Below are positions 25,626 to 34,494 of a stretch of DNA of 64,000 nucleotides, piece after piece. This stretch comes from Longilinea sp035560795 (lineage in GTDB: Bacteria > Chloroflexota > Anaerolineae > Anaerolineales > Anaerolineaceae): contig DATMYV010000005.1 of NCBI GenBank assembly GCA_035560795.1, forward strand, positions 1-64,000. Reading direction: 5' to 3'. Under the pieces are notes generated by a model. The model was not told where the DNA came from. It searched no databases and saw only the letters and a list, made by a program, of their open reading frames with translations. The stretch's first letter is position 1; each line of letters starts with the position of its first letter. A program made the translations under genes and the position numbers.

Positions 25626-26390
25626 ATGAAAATCACGACCTGGAATGTGAACGGGTTACGAGCTGTTGTGAAAAAGGGGTTCCGCGATTGGGTAGCGAAA
25701 GACGCACCCGATGTATTGTGTTTGCAAGAAATTAAAGCACGGCCAGAGCAATTGACAGATGATCTCCGTGAAATTCCGGGGTATGCCTCTTTTTGGAATC
25801 CCGCACAAAGGCCCGGTTATAGCGGCGTTGCTTCCTTTGTTCGACTGGATAACATTGAAGTTTATTATGGATTAGGGTTGGAGGAATTTGATGCGGAAGG
25901 CCGAGTAATTCGCATGAATCTCGGCTCTGATATTGTTTTGTACAATATTTATTTCCCAAATGGTCAACGAGGCCACGACCGGGTGGAATTTAAGCTGGCA
26001 TTTTATAAATCACTGCTGGAGCAATGCGCCGAATTGCACGCTTTGGGGAAAAAGATCATCATCACCGGAGATTTCAACACAGCGCATCGGGAAATTGATC
26101 TGGCAAACCCAAAATCGAATTCAAATACCTCAGGCTTTCTACCTGAAGAACGTGCCTGGATTGACACATATCTCGAAAATGGTTTCACTGATATTTACCG
26201 TACACTTTACCCGGATCGAGTTGAATATACCTGGTGGACTTTCATCACCAAGGCACGTGAACGAAATGTGGGTTGGCGGTTGGATTATTATCTGGTTTCT
26301 GATGACTTCGTCCCCCGGGTAAAGGATGTCATTATTCAAACAGATGTGTTTGGCTCAGATCACTGCCCGGTTTCATTGTTATGGGACTGA
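25626..26390 (+). CDS. xth: Exodeoxyribonuclease III
   Basis: A 254-residue member of the exonuclease-endonuclease-phosphatase fold. Visible catalytic motifs are TWNVNGLRA (about 4-12), LCLQEIKA (metal-binding Glu, about 36), GDFNTAHREIDL (Asp and Asn of the active site), WTFITKARERNVGWRLDY and the terminal GSDHCPV with the catalytic His. It cleaves at abasic sites and removes 3' blocking groups in base excision repair. The length is typical. It is divergent from the response regulator at 25178-25567. Confidence 0.95.
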   Translation: MKITTWNVNGLRAVVKKGFRDWVAKDAPDVLCLQEIKARPEQLTDDLREIPGYASFWNPAQRPGYSGVASFVRLDNIEVYYGLGLEEFDAEGRVIRMNLGSDIVLYNIYFPNGQRGHDRVEFKLAFYKSLLEQCAELHALGKKIIITGDFNTAHREIDLANPKSNSNTSGFLPEERAWIDTYLENGFTDIYRTLYPDRVEYTWWTFITKARERNVGWRLDYYLVSDDFVPRVKDVIIQTDVFGSDHCPVSLLWD

Positions 26391-26423
26391 ATATTGGCAG
26401 AAATGGCTGGCTAAGCCAATTTC

Positions 26424-26452
26424 TTGCATATCGATTTACTCTTCGATATACT
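26424..26452 (+). promoter_or_regulatory. Promoter of the NarL-type regulator
   Basis: TTGCAT (26424-26429) and TATACT (26447-26452) are separated by exactly 17 bp, and the ATG follows 19 bp later with an AGGAG site in between. Confidence 0.6.
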
Positions 26453-26471
26453 CGGGTTATAGGAGACTTGG

Positions 26472-27125
26472 ATGACAAAGCAGCGAATTCTGCTCGTAGA
26501 TGATCATGAGGTTGTGCGTTTAGGACTTAAAGCATTATTAGACCGCCATTCACAATTTGAAGTTGTTGGCGAAGCGGGTAATGCCAAGGATGCAATCGAA
26601 TTGGTGGGGCGAAATCACCCGGATGTTGTCCTCATGGATATCCGCTTGCCTGGCCAGTCGGGAATTGAAGCCTGTGAAGAGATCACCCATAATTATTCGG
26701 AAACGAAAGTAATCATGCTGACCTCGTATGCCGAAGATGAAATGTTATTCTCGGCTATTCGGGCTGGAGCTTCAGGGTATGTTTTAAAACAAATTGGCGG
26801 CGAGGACTTAATCCATGCGATTGAAGCAGTTGGAAGAGGCGAAGCACTGCTTGATTCGGCGGTGACTCAACGAGTTTTTCAGGAAGTGCGCCGGGCAGTT
26901 AAGGAAGAAGAAGCTTCTGCCTTTGCTAATCTCAGCACACAAGAAAGACACGTCCTTTTACTTGTTTCTGAGGGGAAAACGAATCGTGAAATTGCGAAAG
27001 CACTCTTTTTGGGCGAAGGAACAGTACGGAATTATGTGAGCAGCATTCTCTCAAAGCTTGGTGTTTCAAATCGTGCAGAAGCAGCTGCCTATGCCGTGGA
27101 GCATAACCTGAGAGAATACCTGTAA
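26472..27125 (+). CDS. NarL/LuxR-family response regulator
   Basis: A 217-residue two-domain regulator. The receiver (1-120) has VDDHEVVRLGLKALLD, the phospho-acceptor Asp in VVLMDIRLPG (about 57) and Lys in VLKQIGG (about 107). The C-terminus (about 148-212) is a LuxR-type helix-turn-helix with LSTQERHVLLLVSEGKTNREIA and VRNYVSSILSKLGVSNRAEA. It resembles DevR/LiaR-type regulators. It stands alone with its own promoter and a strong terminator; no sensor kinase is adjacent, so the signal is unknown. Confidence 0.93.
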   Translation: MTKQRILLVDDHEVVRLGLKALLDRHSQFEVVGEAGNAKDAIELVGRNHPDVVLMDIRLPGQSGIEACEEITHNYSETKVIMLTSYAEDEMLFSAIRAGASGYVLKQIGGEDLIHAIEAVGRGEALLDSAVTQRVFQEVRRAVKEEEASAFANLSTQERHVLLLVSEGKTNREIAKALFLGEGTVRNYVSSILSKLGVSNRAEAAAYAVEHNLREYL

Positions 27126-27145
27126 CATTAATTCATTTATTGAAG

Positions 27146-27174
27146 ATAGCCGGCAAAAAACCGGCTATTTTTTA
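27146..27174 (+). terminator. Rho-independent terminator of the NarL-type gene
   Basis: A perfect 8-bp stem, ATAGCCGG (27146-27153) with CCGGCTAT (27161-27168), encloses a 7-nt loop and is followed by a T-rich run. It overlaps the stop of the convergent endonuclease IV-like gene and works only in the plus direction, because no T-run follows on the other strand. Confidence 0.88.
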
Positions 27175-28005
27175 TTCAGGGTATATTTCTTTCATAAACA
27201 AAGCGTCGACTTCCATTAACGGACTTTCACAAAGGATCCGTCCAGCGCAGGACGCTTCGTTCAGTGCTTTGAAAAGGTCATGAATTCTTAGATCGGATTC
27301 TTGAATTGGCAGATGATTCTTTTCGCCCTTCAAGGTATATTCGATGCCGGATAGGTGAATATGGAGATGTTTAAGAGAATCTTCTCCTAATAAATTCGCA
27401 TAGTCATTAATTATTTGCAAAAACTCTGCATATGAATTGACTGTTCCATCGCCAGCACGGGCGTGAAGATGGGCGAAATCAAGGCATGGCAAAACGCCGG
27501 CAATCTCCTTGCTAATTATTAGTGTGTCAGACAAAGAACCGAGCATGGCAGATTTTCCCATGGTTTCGGGGCGCAAAGTGACAAAGTTGCCATTGGAGCG
27601 CAACTCATCAATGCAGCCTCGTAACCGGGGGATGGCAACTTTAAGCACATTCTCGGCTGGTTCGCCGAAATAGGAACCGGGATGAAAGATAATATCAGTT
27701 GCTCCGGCAAGGTTTCCGTAATGGGCGGCATCCATTAATCGTTTACGGGATTTCGGCCATTCCTCCTCCGTGGCATTCAAGTTGATGAAATAGGGGGCGT
27801 GGACAGAAAGTGCGATGGATTTTTGTTCCGCTTCCGCCCGGATGGCTGCGCAAGTTGCCTCGGTAACCCGCACGGATTGAACCCAGCCTAATTCCAGAGC
27901 TGAGAGTTCCAAATTTGCTAACTTTTGTATTGCACCAACGCTGCCGCCAGGTTTTGGCGGCGTTGAGGTTGGCGAACCAACCGTGCCAAAGCGAAAGGCT
28001 GACAT
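27172..28005 (-). CDS. Endonuclease IV-like / xylose isomerase-like TIM barrel protein
   Basis: A 277-residue TIM barrel of the AP endonuclease family 2. Metal-binding positions of endonuclease IV appear as SVHAPYFINL (about 63-72), IFHPGSYFG, LRPETMG, CLDFAHLHARAGDG, HIHLSG and a final LCESP. Endonuclease IV cuts DNA at abasic sites with three zinc ions; some relatives are sugar isomerases. Retention of all His/Glu/Asp motif positions favours the nuclease, and an exodeoxyribonuclease III gene lies nearby. AGGAGATG precedes the ATG. It is the last gene of the long minus operon. Confidence 0.78.
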   Translation of the reverse strand: MSAFRFGTVGSPTSTPPKPGGSVGAIQKLANLELSALELGWVQSVRVTEATCAAIRAEAEQKSIALSVHAPYFINLNATEEEWPKSRKRLMDAAHYGNLAGATDIIFHPGSYFGEPAENVLKVAIPRLRGCIDELRSNGNFVTLRPETMGKSAMLGSLSDTLIISKEIAGVLPCLDFAHLHARAGDGTVNSYAEFLQIINDYANLLGEDSLKHLHIHLSGIEYTLKGEKNHLPIQESDLRIHDLFKALNEASCAGRILCESPLMEVDALFMKEIYPE

Positions 28006-28014
28006 CTACATCTC

Positions 28015-28398
28015 CTAGAATAATTCCATCAACTTCGTGATCAGCGCCGGTCCAAAAAGAAAAAATCCGACGCCAACCGAACCAATGGCGATAAACAGGA
28101 CCCCAGCAGCAGACGCATCCTTGGCGACCTTCGCCAGGGGATGTCTTTGTGGGCTGATGAGATCAACAGCAGCCTCGATAGCTGTGTTGAAACATTCCGC
28201 CGACCAAACAGTCGCAATTGTGATTATCAAAATTGCCCAACTAGTGGGTGAAATTCTTAGCCAAAATCCCAATGCAACAACGGATAGTGTGGCAAAAGCA
28301 TGTATCCAGGCATTTTTTTGCGTGCGAAACACGTAAATGATGCCAAAAAATGCATACCGGAACGAAAGCCAACGGCTATGGAAAAATGCTCGTTGCAT
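28015..28398 (-). CDS. dgkA: Diacylglycerol/undecaprenol kinase
   Basis: A 127-residue membrane protein with three helices. The signature WSAECFNTAIEAAVDLISPQRHPLAKVAKDASAAGV (within about 65-100) holds the catalytic Glu and the N-T-A-I-E motif of the DgkA family. Gram-positive-like members phosphorylate undecaprenol, recycling the lipid carrier for peptidoglycan and glycan synthesis; the DgkA of E. coli acts on diacylglycerol. It sits 3 bp after ybeY, an order seen in many bacteria. Confidence 0.92.
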   Translation of the reverse strand: MQRAFFHSRWLSFRYAFFGIIYVFRTQKNAWIHAFATLSVVALGFWLRISPTSWAILIITIATVWSAECFNTAIEAAVDLISPQRHPLAKVAKDASAAGVLFIAIGSVGVGFFLFGPALITKLMELF

Positions 28399-28401
28399 GG
28401 C

Positions 28402-28854
28402 TCACTCGGGATGGCGATTTAATCGTGTGCCTAAACCGGTAAGAATGGCCAGTTGATGTTTCCACATCTCGTGTTTTTCTGAATCCTCCGCATGATCATG
28501 CCCCAACAGATGGAGCGTTCCATGGACGATGAGTAATTGAATTTCTGCAGCGAGTGAATGTCCAGCTTCTTCTGCCTGTGACTTTGCCTTAGGCAAGGAT
28601 AGGATGATATCGCCCAAATAGGGTTCACCAGAATCTGGATCAAATTCATCCGATGGAAAAGAAAGCACGTCAGTTGGTGCATCAATTCCCAGGAACTGGT
28701 TGTTTAATTCCTGAAGCTTGGCATTATCGGCAATGACAATGCTAACATCGCTCTGTGCAGGCAAACCTTCAAAAATTAATGCCGCCTGTACCGTCCTCAT
28801 AATTAATTCTTCAGAAACCATCGATTGAAATTCATCATTGATAATTATATTCAT
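28402..28854 (-). CDS. ybeY: Endoribonuclease YbeY (rRNA maturation factor)
   Basis: A 150-residue zinc-dependent enzyme with the diagnostic H-x3-H-x5-H motif in HGTLHLLGHDH (His111, His115, His121) and TDVLSFPSDE (about 61-70), both strictly conserved in YbeY. It acts in 16S rRNA 3'-end processing and 70S quality control. It overlaps the upstream HD gene by 4 bp (ATGA), so translation is coupled. Confidence 0.95.
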   Translation of the reverse strand: MNIIINDEFQSMVSEELIMRTVQAALIFEGLPAQSDVSIVIADNAKLQELNNQFLGIDAPTDVLSFPSDEFDPDSGEPYLGDIILSLPKAKSQAEEAGHSLAAEIQLLIVHGTLHLLGHDHAEDSEKHEMWKHQLAILTGLGTRLNRHPE

Positions 28855-30998
28855 GCTTGTTTCTCATTCACCCCGGAGAGTGGCGAGGGTAATTCGCCCA
28901 CTGGAGTGGTTTTACGGTCCAATTCTGGATATTGAATGCGGGGATGGTATTGATTCCGAAGCGAGTTGACAAAGGTTTCCGCAATCATACTTAAATCTTT
29001 GAGTGTCAGTGTGGTATCATCCAATTGACCCTCGCGTTGCGTGTAGTCAATAACCTTCTTAACCAACATCCTTAATTCGTTTTCATCCTTGGGCAATTCG
29101 GCACGAGCGCGTGCTTCACAGCTATCCGCCAACATCAGCAGGGCTGTTTCCTTTGAACGGGGTCGTGGGCCTGGATAGCGGAATATCTTATCGTCAACAC
29201 TGGAGGCATCTTGTTTTGCGATTTCTAGCGCTCGGGCATATTGATAGCGGGTCAATAAAGTGCCATGATGTTCGCGCATGAAATCCTGTAGGCGCGCGGG
29301 TAAATGGTATTTTTTTGCCAGACTTACGCCATCGGTAACATGCCGGATGATGGTCGCAGCGCTAACCGTCGGATCAAGATCGTCATGGGTGTCCAATTGG
29401 CCTTTGATTTGGTTTTCTATAAAGAAAAGGGGATTGGCTGCCTTTCCTACATCATGGTAAAGACCACCGACTCGGGTCAGCATGGCATCTGCCCCTATCT
29501 CTTCAGCAGCCTGTTCGGCCAAGTTGGACACTTGCAGGCTGTGCTGGTAGGTGCCTGGAGCGTTGTGCAGGATGAATTGAAGAAGAGGGTGGTCTGGGCG
29601 GGAAAATTCCAACAATTGAAGTGCGGTGGAAATGCCGGTCACTTGCGAAAATAGGAACTGGAAAAGTAGGGTCAAGCTTGCGGCCGCCAGGCCGGCAAAG
29701 AATGCTGCTCCGCTTAAAGTTGCCAGACCGAGCCAATCGGTAAGAGCTTCAGGCAAGCGGTAAGCATAAATAATGGCTGTACCAGACAAGCCAATGGCAA
29801 TTCCTGCCCAGAAGAAGCTTCCGATATGGCGCCCTTTCCCAAGAATGAGGATTCCACATGAGGTAGAAATAATATAATAAAGCGTTAAATCCAGCGCATT
29901 GGGTAAGCCGTACGCTGTCAGTATGCTCAATACAACCGTAAAGACCAATCCTAATTCCAAAGAATAAAGGCTGGCGACAGTCAAGCCGAATGCAGCAAGA
30001 GGAAAGAGGTAGGGAATTACCGTTCGATTCGGAATGACAAATTTGGCGCTGTAAAGGAATATAAGAAAGATCAGTGATATCAACAGCAGGCTGCGGATGT
30101 CATTCAAAGGAGGAAGATTGCGACGAATAAAATAAAGTAAGAGAAAGACAGCTAAGGTAACAACTAATCCAACCGCAGCTATGACATCCTGGGTCTTGTT
30201 CTCCGAACGAATGAACCCTGAATTTTCGAGAGCTTCCCAAGCGGCGGGAGTGATGATCTGTCCTCGCCGGACGATAATTTCACCGCTGGCATAAGATTTA
30301 GAAACCACTTTTACAGAATCGCGTGCGCTTTTTCTGGCGGTGGCAGTCAGTTCTTCGCTGTAAAGGCTGTTTGCTTTTACAAAAGGAGTCACGATTGCAG
30401 TGACAATTGACGCTTGATCCTCACTCAAAGAAAAGCTGATCAATGTCGGAATGCGCCGTTGTGCCTCGCCTACCTCGTTTTCACGGATCGTATTACGCAT
30501 TGTCGCTTCGAGAACGCTGATTGCTTCCTGCTGCAAGATTTGCCAACGAGATTCAGGAATTTCAAGGACTTGTTCAGCATAATTCTCAGCTAGCACCAAA
30601 CCGTCGGTTGCAGTGAGATCGGATATTTTTTGTAACAGACTGGAATGAACATCCTGGCGAACGACTTCGATGTAATTCAGGGCTGTGCGTAACGCCTCGA
30701 TTTGATGCCGGGTTATGGATGAATCGGCTGTGAGGTAAACGGGTTGAACATTCCGCTCCGCTTCATCTCTCTGCTGCTCCGTGAGAATTTGACTATCATA
30801 GGTAATTTCCCGAGGGGCTTGAATGTCCCGTGGTGAAACATCTCCAGGCTCCAAAGACAGCTCTGATTGGCGAAACGCGATTGGGAAAATTAATGCACCA
30901 ATTGAAAGCAATGCAATGAAAATTAAAAGCGCGATTTTGGCATAATCGCGGCTCATCCATTGCCGCCTGGCAGGTTCATGCATTACAGGTGAAATCAT
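28851..30998 (-). CDS. 7TM-HD (PgpH-like) phosphohydrolase
   Basis: A 715-residue membrane protein: one N-terminal helix (about 20-40), a large extracytoplasmic 7TMR-HDED domain (about 45-270), seven helices (about 275-460) and a cytoplasmic HD domain (about 485-650) with HSLQVSNLAEQAAEEIG and the metal-binding YHDVGK. PgpH-type proteins degrade cyclic di-AMP in Firmicutes; the activity in this phylum is inferred. The position next to ybeY, dgkA and yqeY is conserved in many genomes. The start overlaps the yqeY stop by 4 bp (ATGA). Confidence 0.9.
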   Translation of the reverse strand: MISPVMHEPARRQWMSRDYAKIALLIFIALLSIGALIFPIAFRQSELSLEPGDVSPRDIQAPREITYDSQILTEQQRDEAERNVQPVYLTADSSITRHQIEALRTALNYIEVVRQDVHSSLLQKISDLTATDGLVLAENYAEQVLEIPESRWQILQQEAISVLEATMRNTIRENEVGEAQRRIPTLISFSLSEDQASIVTAIVTPFVKANSLYSEELTATARKSARDSVKVVSKSYASGEIIVRRGQIITPAAWEALENSGFIRSENKTQDVIAAVGLVVTLAVFLLLYFIRRNLPPLNDIRSLLLISLIFLIFLYSAKFVIPNRTVIPYLFPLAAFGLTVASLYSLELGLVFTVVLSILTAYGLPNALDLTLYYIISTSCGILILGKGRHIGSFFWAGIAIGLSGTAIIYAYRLPEALTDWLGLATLSGAAFFAGLAAASLTLLFQFLFSQVTGISTALQLLEFSRPDHPLLQFILHNAPGTYQHSLQVSNLAEQAAEEIGADAMLTRVGGLYHDVGKAANPLFFIENQIKGQLDTHDDLDPTVSAATIIRHVTDGVSLAKKYHLPARLQDFMREHHGTLLTRYQYARALEIAKQDASSVDDKIFRYPGPRPRSKETALLMLADSCEARARAELPKDENELRMLVKKVIDYTQREGQLDDTTLTLKDLSMIAETFVNSLRNQYHPRIQYPELDRKTTPVGELPSPLSGVNEKQA

Positions 30999-31444
30999 CC
31001 CGGGAATAACAACTTTCGGGCAATTTGGCTGATTTTGTCTCCCGCAGCCCGCCCTTGTAGTTTTGGCATGACTGCCTTCATAACCTTCCCGAGATCTGCC
31101 GGGCCGCTGGCATTTGTTTCCAAAATGGCCTCTTTGACTAAAACTTCTATTTCATTATCAGTGAGTTGGTCTGGTAGGAACGTTTCAATTACCTTTAGTT
31201 CACCTTTCGCCTCAATTACCAAATCGTCACGCTTTGCTCTTTCTGCATCCTGTACTGCTTCATTTCGAATCTTAATCTCCTTTTGCAGGATTGCAATGAT
31301 TCCCGCATCATCGAGTTTCTCGCCCTTATCGATTTCGGCCAATTTAATGGCGCTGAGTACCATGCGGATGGTTCGTTTGGTGACGACGTCATTTTCCCGC
31401 ATGGCAGTATGTAAATTTGTCACCAAAGTTTCCTGCAGATTCAT
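30995..31444 (-). CDS. GatB/YqeY domain protein
   Basis: A 149-residue protein matching YqeY: an N-terminal helical half with RTIRMVLSAIKLAEIDKG (about 23-40), LQKEIKIRNEAVQDAERAKRDD, and a C-terminal half LPDQLTDNEIEVLVKEAI followed by KVMKAVMPKLQGRAAGDKISQ. The family is related to the tRNA-binding tail of the GatB amidotransferase subunit, but the role of free-standing YqeY is not known. It lies 11 bp downstream of comEA. Confidence 0.92.
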   Translation of the reverse strand: MNLQETLVTNLHTAMRENDVVTKRTIRMVLSAIKLAEIDKGEKLDDAGIIAILQKEIKIRNEAVQDAERAKRDDLVIEAKGELKVIETFLPDQLTDNEIEVLVKEAILETNASGPADLGKVMKAVMPKLQGRAAGDKISQIARKLLFPG

Positions 31445-31455
31445 GGTCGTAATCC

Positions 31456-32007
31456 TTAATCCGTTAGTGCTATATTTGGGCGAATCTTCTCAAGCAATTC
31501 GGGACCAATTCCAGGGATGTTTAGAAGGTCCTCGAAACTCATAAAAAGCCCATTTTGAGATCGATAGGCAATAATTTGATTGGCTTTTACTTCTCCGATG
31601 CCGGGTAGCGTTTCCAATTCTTTCGCAGATGCGGTGTTAATGTTTATGATCGCAATCGTATTGCTTGGTGGAAGCTGGATGGTTTCGCTGCGGGAAGCGC
31701 CCACAGAAGGTACCCAAATCTTTGCACCATCTTTGACCCAGCCTGCAAGGTTTATCATGGTTGTGTCGGCGTTTTCAGTGAGCCCGCCAGCAGCGTCAAT
31801 CGCTGTGTCAACCCTTGAATTCGGGGGAAGGGTATAGAGACCGGGGCTATTTACCTCCCCAGACACATCGACCAACAATGGAGAAGGGCTGGGCGCCGGG
31901 ATGATTTCAATCGGTTGACCAGCAGGCCGCATGACAATCAGCAGGATGACAGCTGCTGATAGCAATCCCATCATTACCCCAAAAGCTACCAATTGCCAAG
32001 ATTTCAT
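31456..32007 (-). CDS. ComEA-like DNA-binding protein (SLBB and HhH)
   Basis: A 183-residue protein. One N-terminal membrane anchor (about 7-25) is followed by a SLBB-type domain (about 45-100: VDVSGEVNSPGLYTLPPNSRV) and a C-terminal helix-hairpin-helix pair, INTASAKELETLPGIGEVKA and FEDLLNIPGIGPELLEKIRP. ComEA binds incoming DNA at the cell surface in natural transformation. With the prepilin peptidase at 60482-61228, the cell may have a type IV pilus and DNA uptake machinery, but no comEC is present here. ATG 32007 was chosen over a TTG three codons upstream. Confidence 0.88.
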   Translation of the reverse strand: MKSWQLVAFGVMMGLLSAAVILLIVMRPAGQPIEIIPAPSPSPLLVDVSGEVNSPGLYTLPPNSRVDTAIDAAGGLTENADTTMINLAGWVKDGAKIWVPSVGASRSETIQLPPSNTIAIININTASAKELETLPGIGEVKANQIIAYRSQNGLFMSFEDLLNIPGIGPELLEKIRPNIALTD

Positions 32008-32060
32008 AAACACCAACTCGACCCAGTTTCATACCCAGTATAACCGGGTAGGGGGGAGTG

Positions 32061-32990
32061 TCAAGTCGCAGCAGCAGGCTCTTCAGCGGGCAAAGGCACC
32101 ATTTGAACAGCTGGGTTTTCAAGTGCATACATTGTGTTGAAAGCTGTTATGGCAACTTCCAATATATCTGATGTTGGTTCAACCGTGGTAAGTTTTTGAA
32201 GCGCAAGATTGGGTATGATCAGCCAGCGAACGATCGGGGAGTCAAGGTGATTGGCAGCCCAACGAATGTATTCATAACCCAGCATGGCAATCGGCGGCAA
32301 TAAGAGTACTCGGCTTAGGAGCGTCCAATAAAACGGAAGTTTCCCGATTACAGAAAAGACGATTACCGACAGAATAACCACTGTCAGAATAAAAGATGTA
32401 CCGCAGCGCGGGTGTTCAAGACTGTATTTTGCTACGCTTTCCGGTGTCAGCGACGCACCCGCTTCGAAGGCATTGATTGTTTTATGCTCGGCACCGTGAT
32501 AAGAAAAAACCCTTCGGATATCTGGCATTTTTCCAATGGCCCAGATGTAGGCAATCACGACAATTAATCGAACGATTCCTTCGATTAAGTTTCCCCAACC
32601 CCTCGGTATTTTTAGCAAAGATTCAAGGCCCTGGCCTATTGCCGCCGGGCCAATAAAAAACAACACAACCGCCATGGCTAAGGAAATCACCAGGGTGAGA
32701 GCCAATTGCGGTCCCTCAATCTTTTCATCTTCGCCTGATTGTTTGTTCGCCGAAAGTGTCAAAAAACGGGTTCCCAATCCCAGAGCGTCCCACAGGATCA
32801 CCAGACCCCGTAGAAACGGGATTCTGGCGATTTTTGATTGATAAACCTTACTTAATTCCTCTTTTTCAATTGAAATTTCACCGGTCGGCAATCGAAATGC
32901 TGCGGCTACATATTTCGAACCGCGCATCAAAACGCCTTCGATCAATGCCTGGCCGCCATAGGAGGGTAAACGGAGTTTCTCTGTCGCCAT
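32061..32990 (-). CDS. DUF1385 family membrane protein
   Basis: A 309-residue protein matching DUF1385: the N-terminal YGGQALIEGVLMRG (about 11-24), IARIPFLRGLVIL (about 56-68) and the central FSYHGAEHKTINAFE with HPRCGTSFIL, the strongly conserved block, followed by membrane helices. The His/Cys-containing block suggests metal binding, but function is unknown. The frame begins with a GTG at 33005 that overlaps the peptidase stop; I prefer the ATG at 32990. Similar proteins are often encoded near prfA/rpmE in Firmicutes. Confidence 0.9.
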   Translation of the reverse strand: MATEKLRLPSYGGQALIEGVLMRGSKYVAAAFRLPTGEISIEKEELSKVYQSKIARIPFLRGLVILWDALGLGTRFLTLSANKQSGEDEKIEGPQLALTLVISLAMAVVLFFIGPAAIGQGLESLLKIPRGWGNLIEGIVRLIVVIAYIWAIGKMPDIRRVFSYHGAEHKTINAFEAGASLTPESVAKYSLEHPRCGTSFILTVVILSVIVFSVIGKLPFYWTLLSRVLLLPPIAMLGYEYIRWAANHLDSPIVRWLIIPNLALQKLTTVEPTSDILEVAITAFNTMYALENPAVQMVPLPAEEPAAAT

Positions 32991-32997
32991 AATATTG

Positions 32998-34374
32998 TTA
33001 TTCACCGTAATTGTAGAAGAAATGGATCAAGGCATCGATGCCGCGATACCAGGTGGGTAGGTGCAGCTTTTCGTTCGGTGCATGAATGTTATCCTCTAGC
33101 AAACCAAAACCTGTCAGGACGGATTCAATTCCAAGTGTTTCCTGCATTTCGGCAACGATAGGAATGCTGCCGCCCTCCCTTTTAAAGACCGGCCGCTTGC
33201 CCCAAACGCTTTCGATTGCATGGCTCATTGCCTGCGAAGCCGGGTGATTGCGATCCGTGAATGAAGGAGGGCCACCAGCCATGCGGATTAATTCCCAGCG
33301 AATTGTCCCTGGAGCGTTTACTTCAAGGTATTTGAGTAATTGCTGGTAGACGGCATCCGGTTTTTGATCAGGGACCAGACGCATCGAGATTTTTGCCATT
33401 GCCCATGCAGGAATGACAGTCTTGGAACCGTGACCGGTGAAACCGGAAAGCAGTCCGTTGATTTCCAGCGTAGGGCGCGCGCCAACCCGTTCAGCCGATG
33501 TATAGCCAGATTCACCCCACAGTTCTTTTGCACCAGTCTGTTCTTTGAAAAAAGCATCACCCAAGGGAAGCCTGGCGATATCTTCGCGTTCATCAATCGC
33601 TAATTCACGAACTGAATCATAAAAACCCGGTAAGGTAACCCTTCCATCAGAATCATGCATGCCTGCGATTAATTCTGCCAGAGCTTGCGCTGGGTTATGT
33701 ACAATGCCGCCGAACAGACCGGAATGAAGGTCGTGGGCTGGTCCATAAACCCGTAATTCAAAATAAGCCAATCCCCGAAGAGCATAGGTCAACGTCGGAA
33801 AATCCTCGGCCAGGATGCCTGAATCAGGGTTCAGAACAATATCTGCTGTTAATAATTTGGCATTATTTTTGAGAAACGGCGCCAGATTAGGCGACCCTAT
33901 CTCTTCTTCGCCTTCAATAATGTATTTAATATTGACAGGCAATTCGCCGGCCGAGAGCAGAGCATCAACAGCACTGAGGGATGACATGATCTGTCCCTTC
34001 ATGTCAGAAGCTCCCCGGGCGAAAAGGTTGTCTCCCCGTATGGTGGGTTCAAAGGGAGGAGTTTCCCAAAGATCAAGCGGTTCGACCGGTTGAACATCGT
34101 AATGGCCGTAGATTAGGACGGTTTTTAATCCTGGTTTACCGACCAGGAATTCACCGAATACCACCGGGTGGCCGTTTGTTGGGTAAAGTGCGACATTAGA
34201 AAAGCCCATCATTCGCAAGCGATTTGCCAACCATTCGGCCGTTTCCGTAATCGCTTTCTTATGATCGATAGAGGTTGAAATTGAGGGAATCTCCACCAGG
34301 CTTTTTAGTGATGTTAAATATGCATCCCGATTCAGATGCGCATATTCAAGTGCTTTTTGACGCAGGTCGCTCAT
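32998..34374 (-). CDS. M20-family metallopeptidase (dipeptidase)
   Basis: A 458-residue zinc peptidase. IYGHYDVQP holds the first metal-binding His and the DxQ motif (about 81-89), ARGASDMKGQ the bridging Asp, EGEEEIGS (about 140-147) the catalytic and metal-binding Glu pair, and the dimerisation domain follows. The length and the GHYDVQP motif fit the M20 subgroup of peptidase/CNDP-type dipeptidases, cytoplasmic by absence of a signal peptide. ATG 34374 has TGAGGAG upstream; a TTG six codons earlier lies inside that ribosome site. It is the first gene of an eight-gene operon. Confidence 0.92.
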   Translation of the reverse strand: MSDLRQKALEYAHLNRDAYLTSLKSLVEIPSISTSIDHKKAITETAEWLANRLRMMGFSNVALYPTNGHPVVFGEFLVGKPGLKTVLIYGHYDVQPVEPLDLWETPPFEPTIRGDNLFARGASDMKGQIMSSLSAVDALLSAGELPVNIKYIIEGEEEIGSPNLAPFLKNNAKLLTADIVLNPDSGILAEDFPTLTYALRGLAYFELRVYGPAHDLHSGLFGGIVHNPAQALAELIAGMHDSDGRVTLPGFYDSVRELAIDEREDIARLPLGDAFFKEQTGAKELWGESGYTSAERVGARPTLEINGLLSGFTGHGSKTVIPAWAMAKISMRLVPDQKPDAVYQQLLKYLEVNAPGTIRWELIRMAGGPPSFTDRNHPASQAMSHAIESVWGKRPVFKREGGSIPIVAEMQETLGIESVLTGFGLLEDNIHAPNEKLHLPTWYRGIDALIHFFYNYGE

Positions 34375-34405
34375 TCGGATTATTCTCCTCAAAAAGATAG
34401 GTCGA

Positions 34406-34433
34406 ATTATATGACATTTCTTTCGACTTTCAA
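34406..34433 (-). promoter_or_regulatory. Promoter of the eight-gene minus-strand operon
   Basis: On the minus strand TTGAAA (34428-34433) and TATAAT (34406-34411) are 16 bp apart, a near-consensus sigma-A type promoter, about 32 bp from the ATG of the M20 peptidase gene. Confidence 0.7.
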
Positions 34434-34471
34434 GTTACTGGTTATTAAGGCCCTAATTCTCAATTCCTTTA

Positions 34472-34480
34472 TGATAAAAT
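34472..34480 (+). promoter_or_regulatory. Extended -10 promoter of the F420/molybdenum hydroxylase cluster
   Basis: TG-A-TAAAAT (34472-34480) is an extended -10 element without a good -35 box. A start near 34487 would give a leader of about 117 nt that contains the structured element at 34495-34560. Confidence 0.4.
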
Positions 34481-34494
34481 ATGTCTGACAAATT

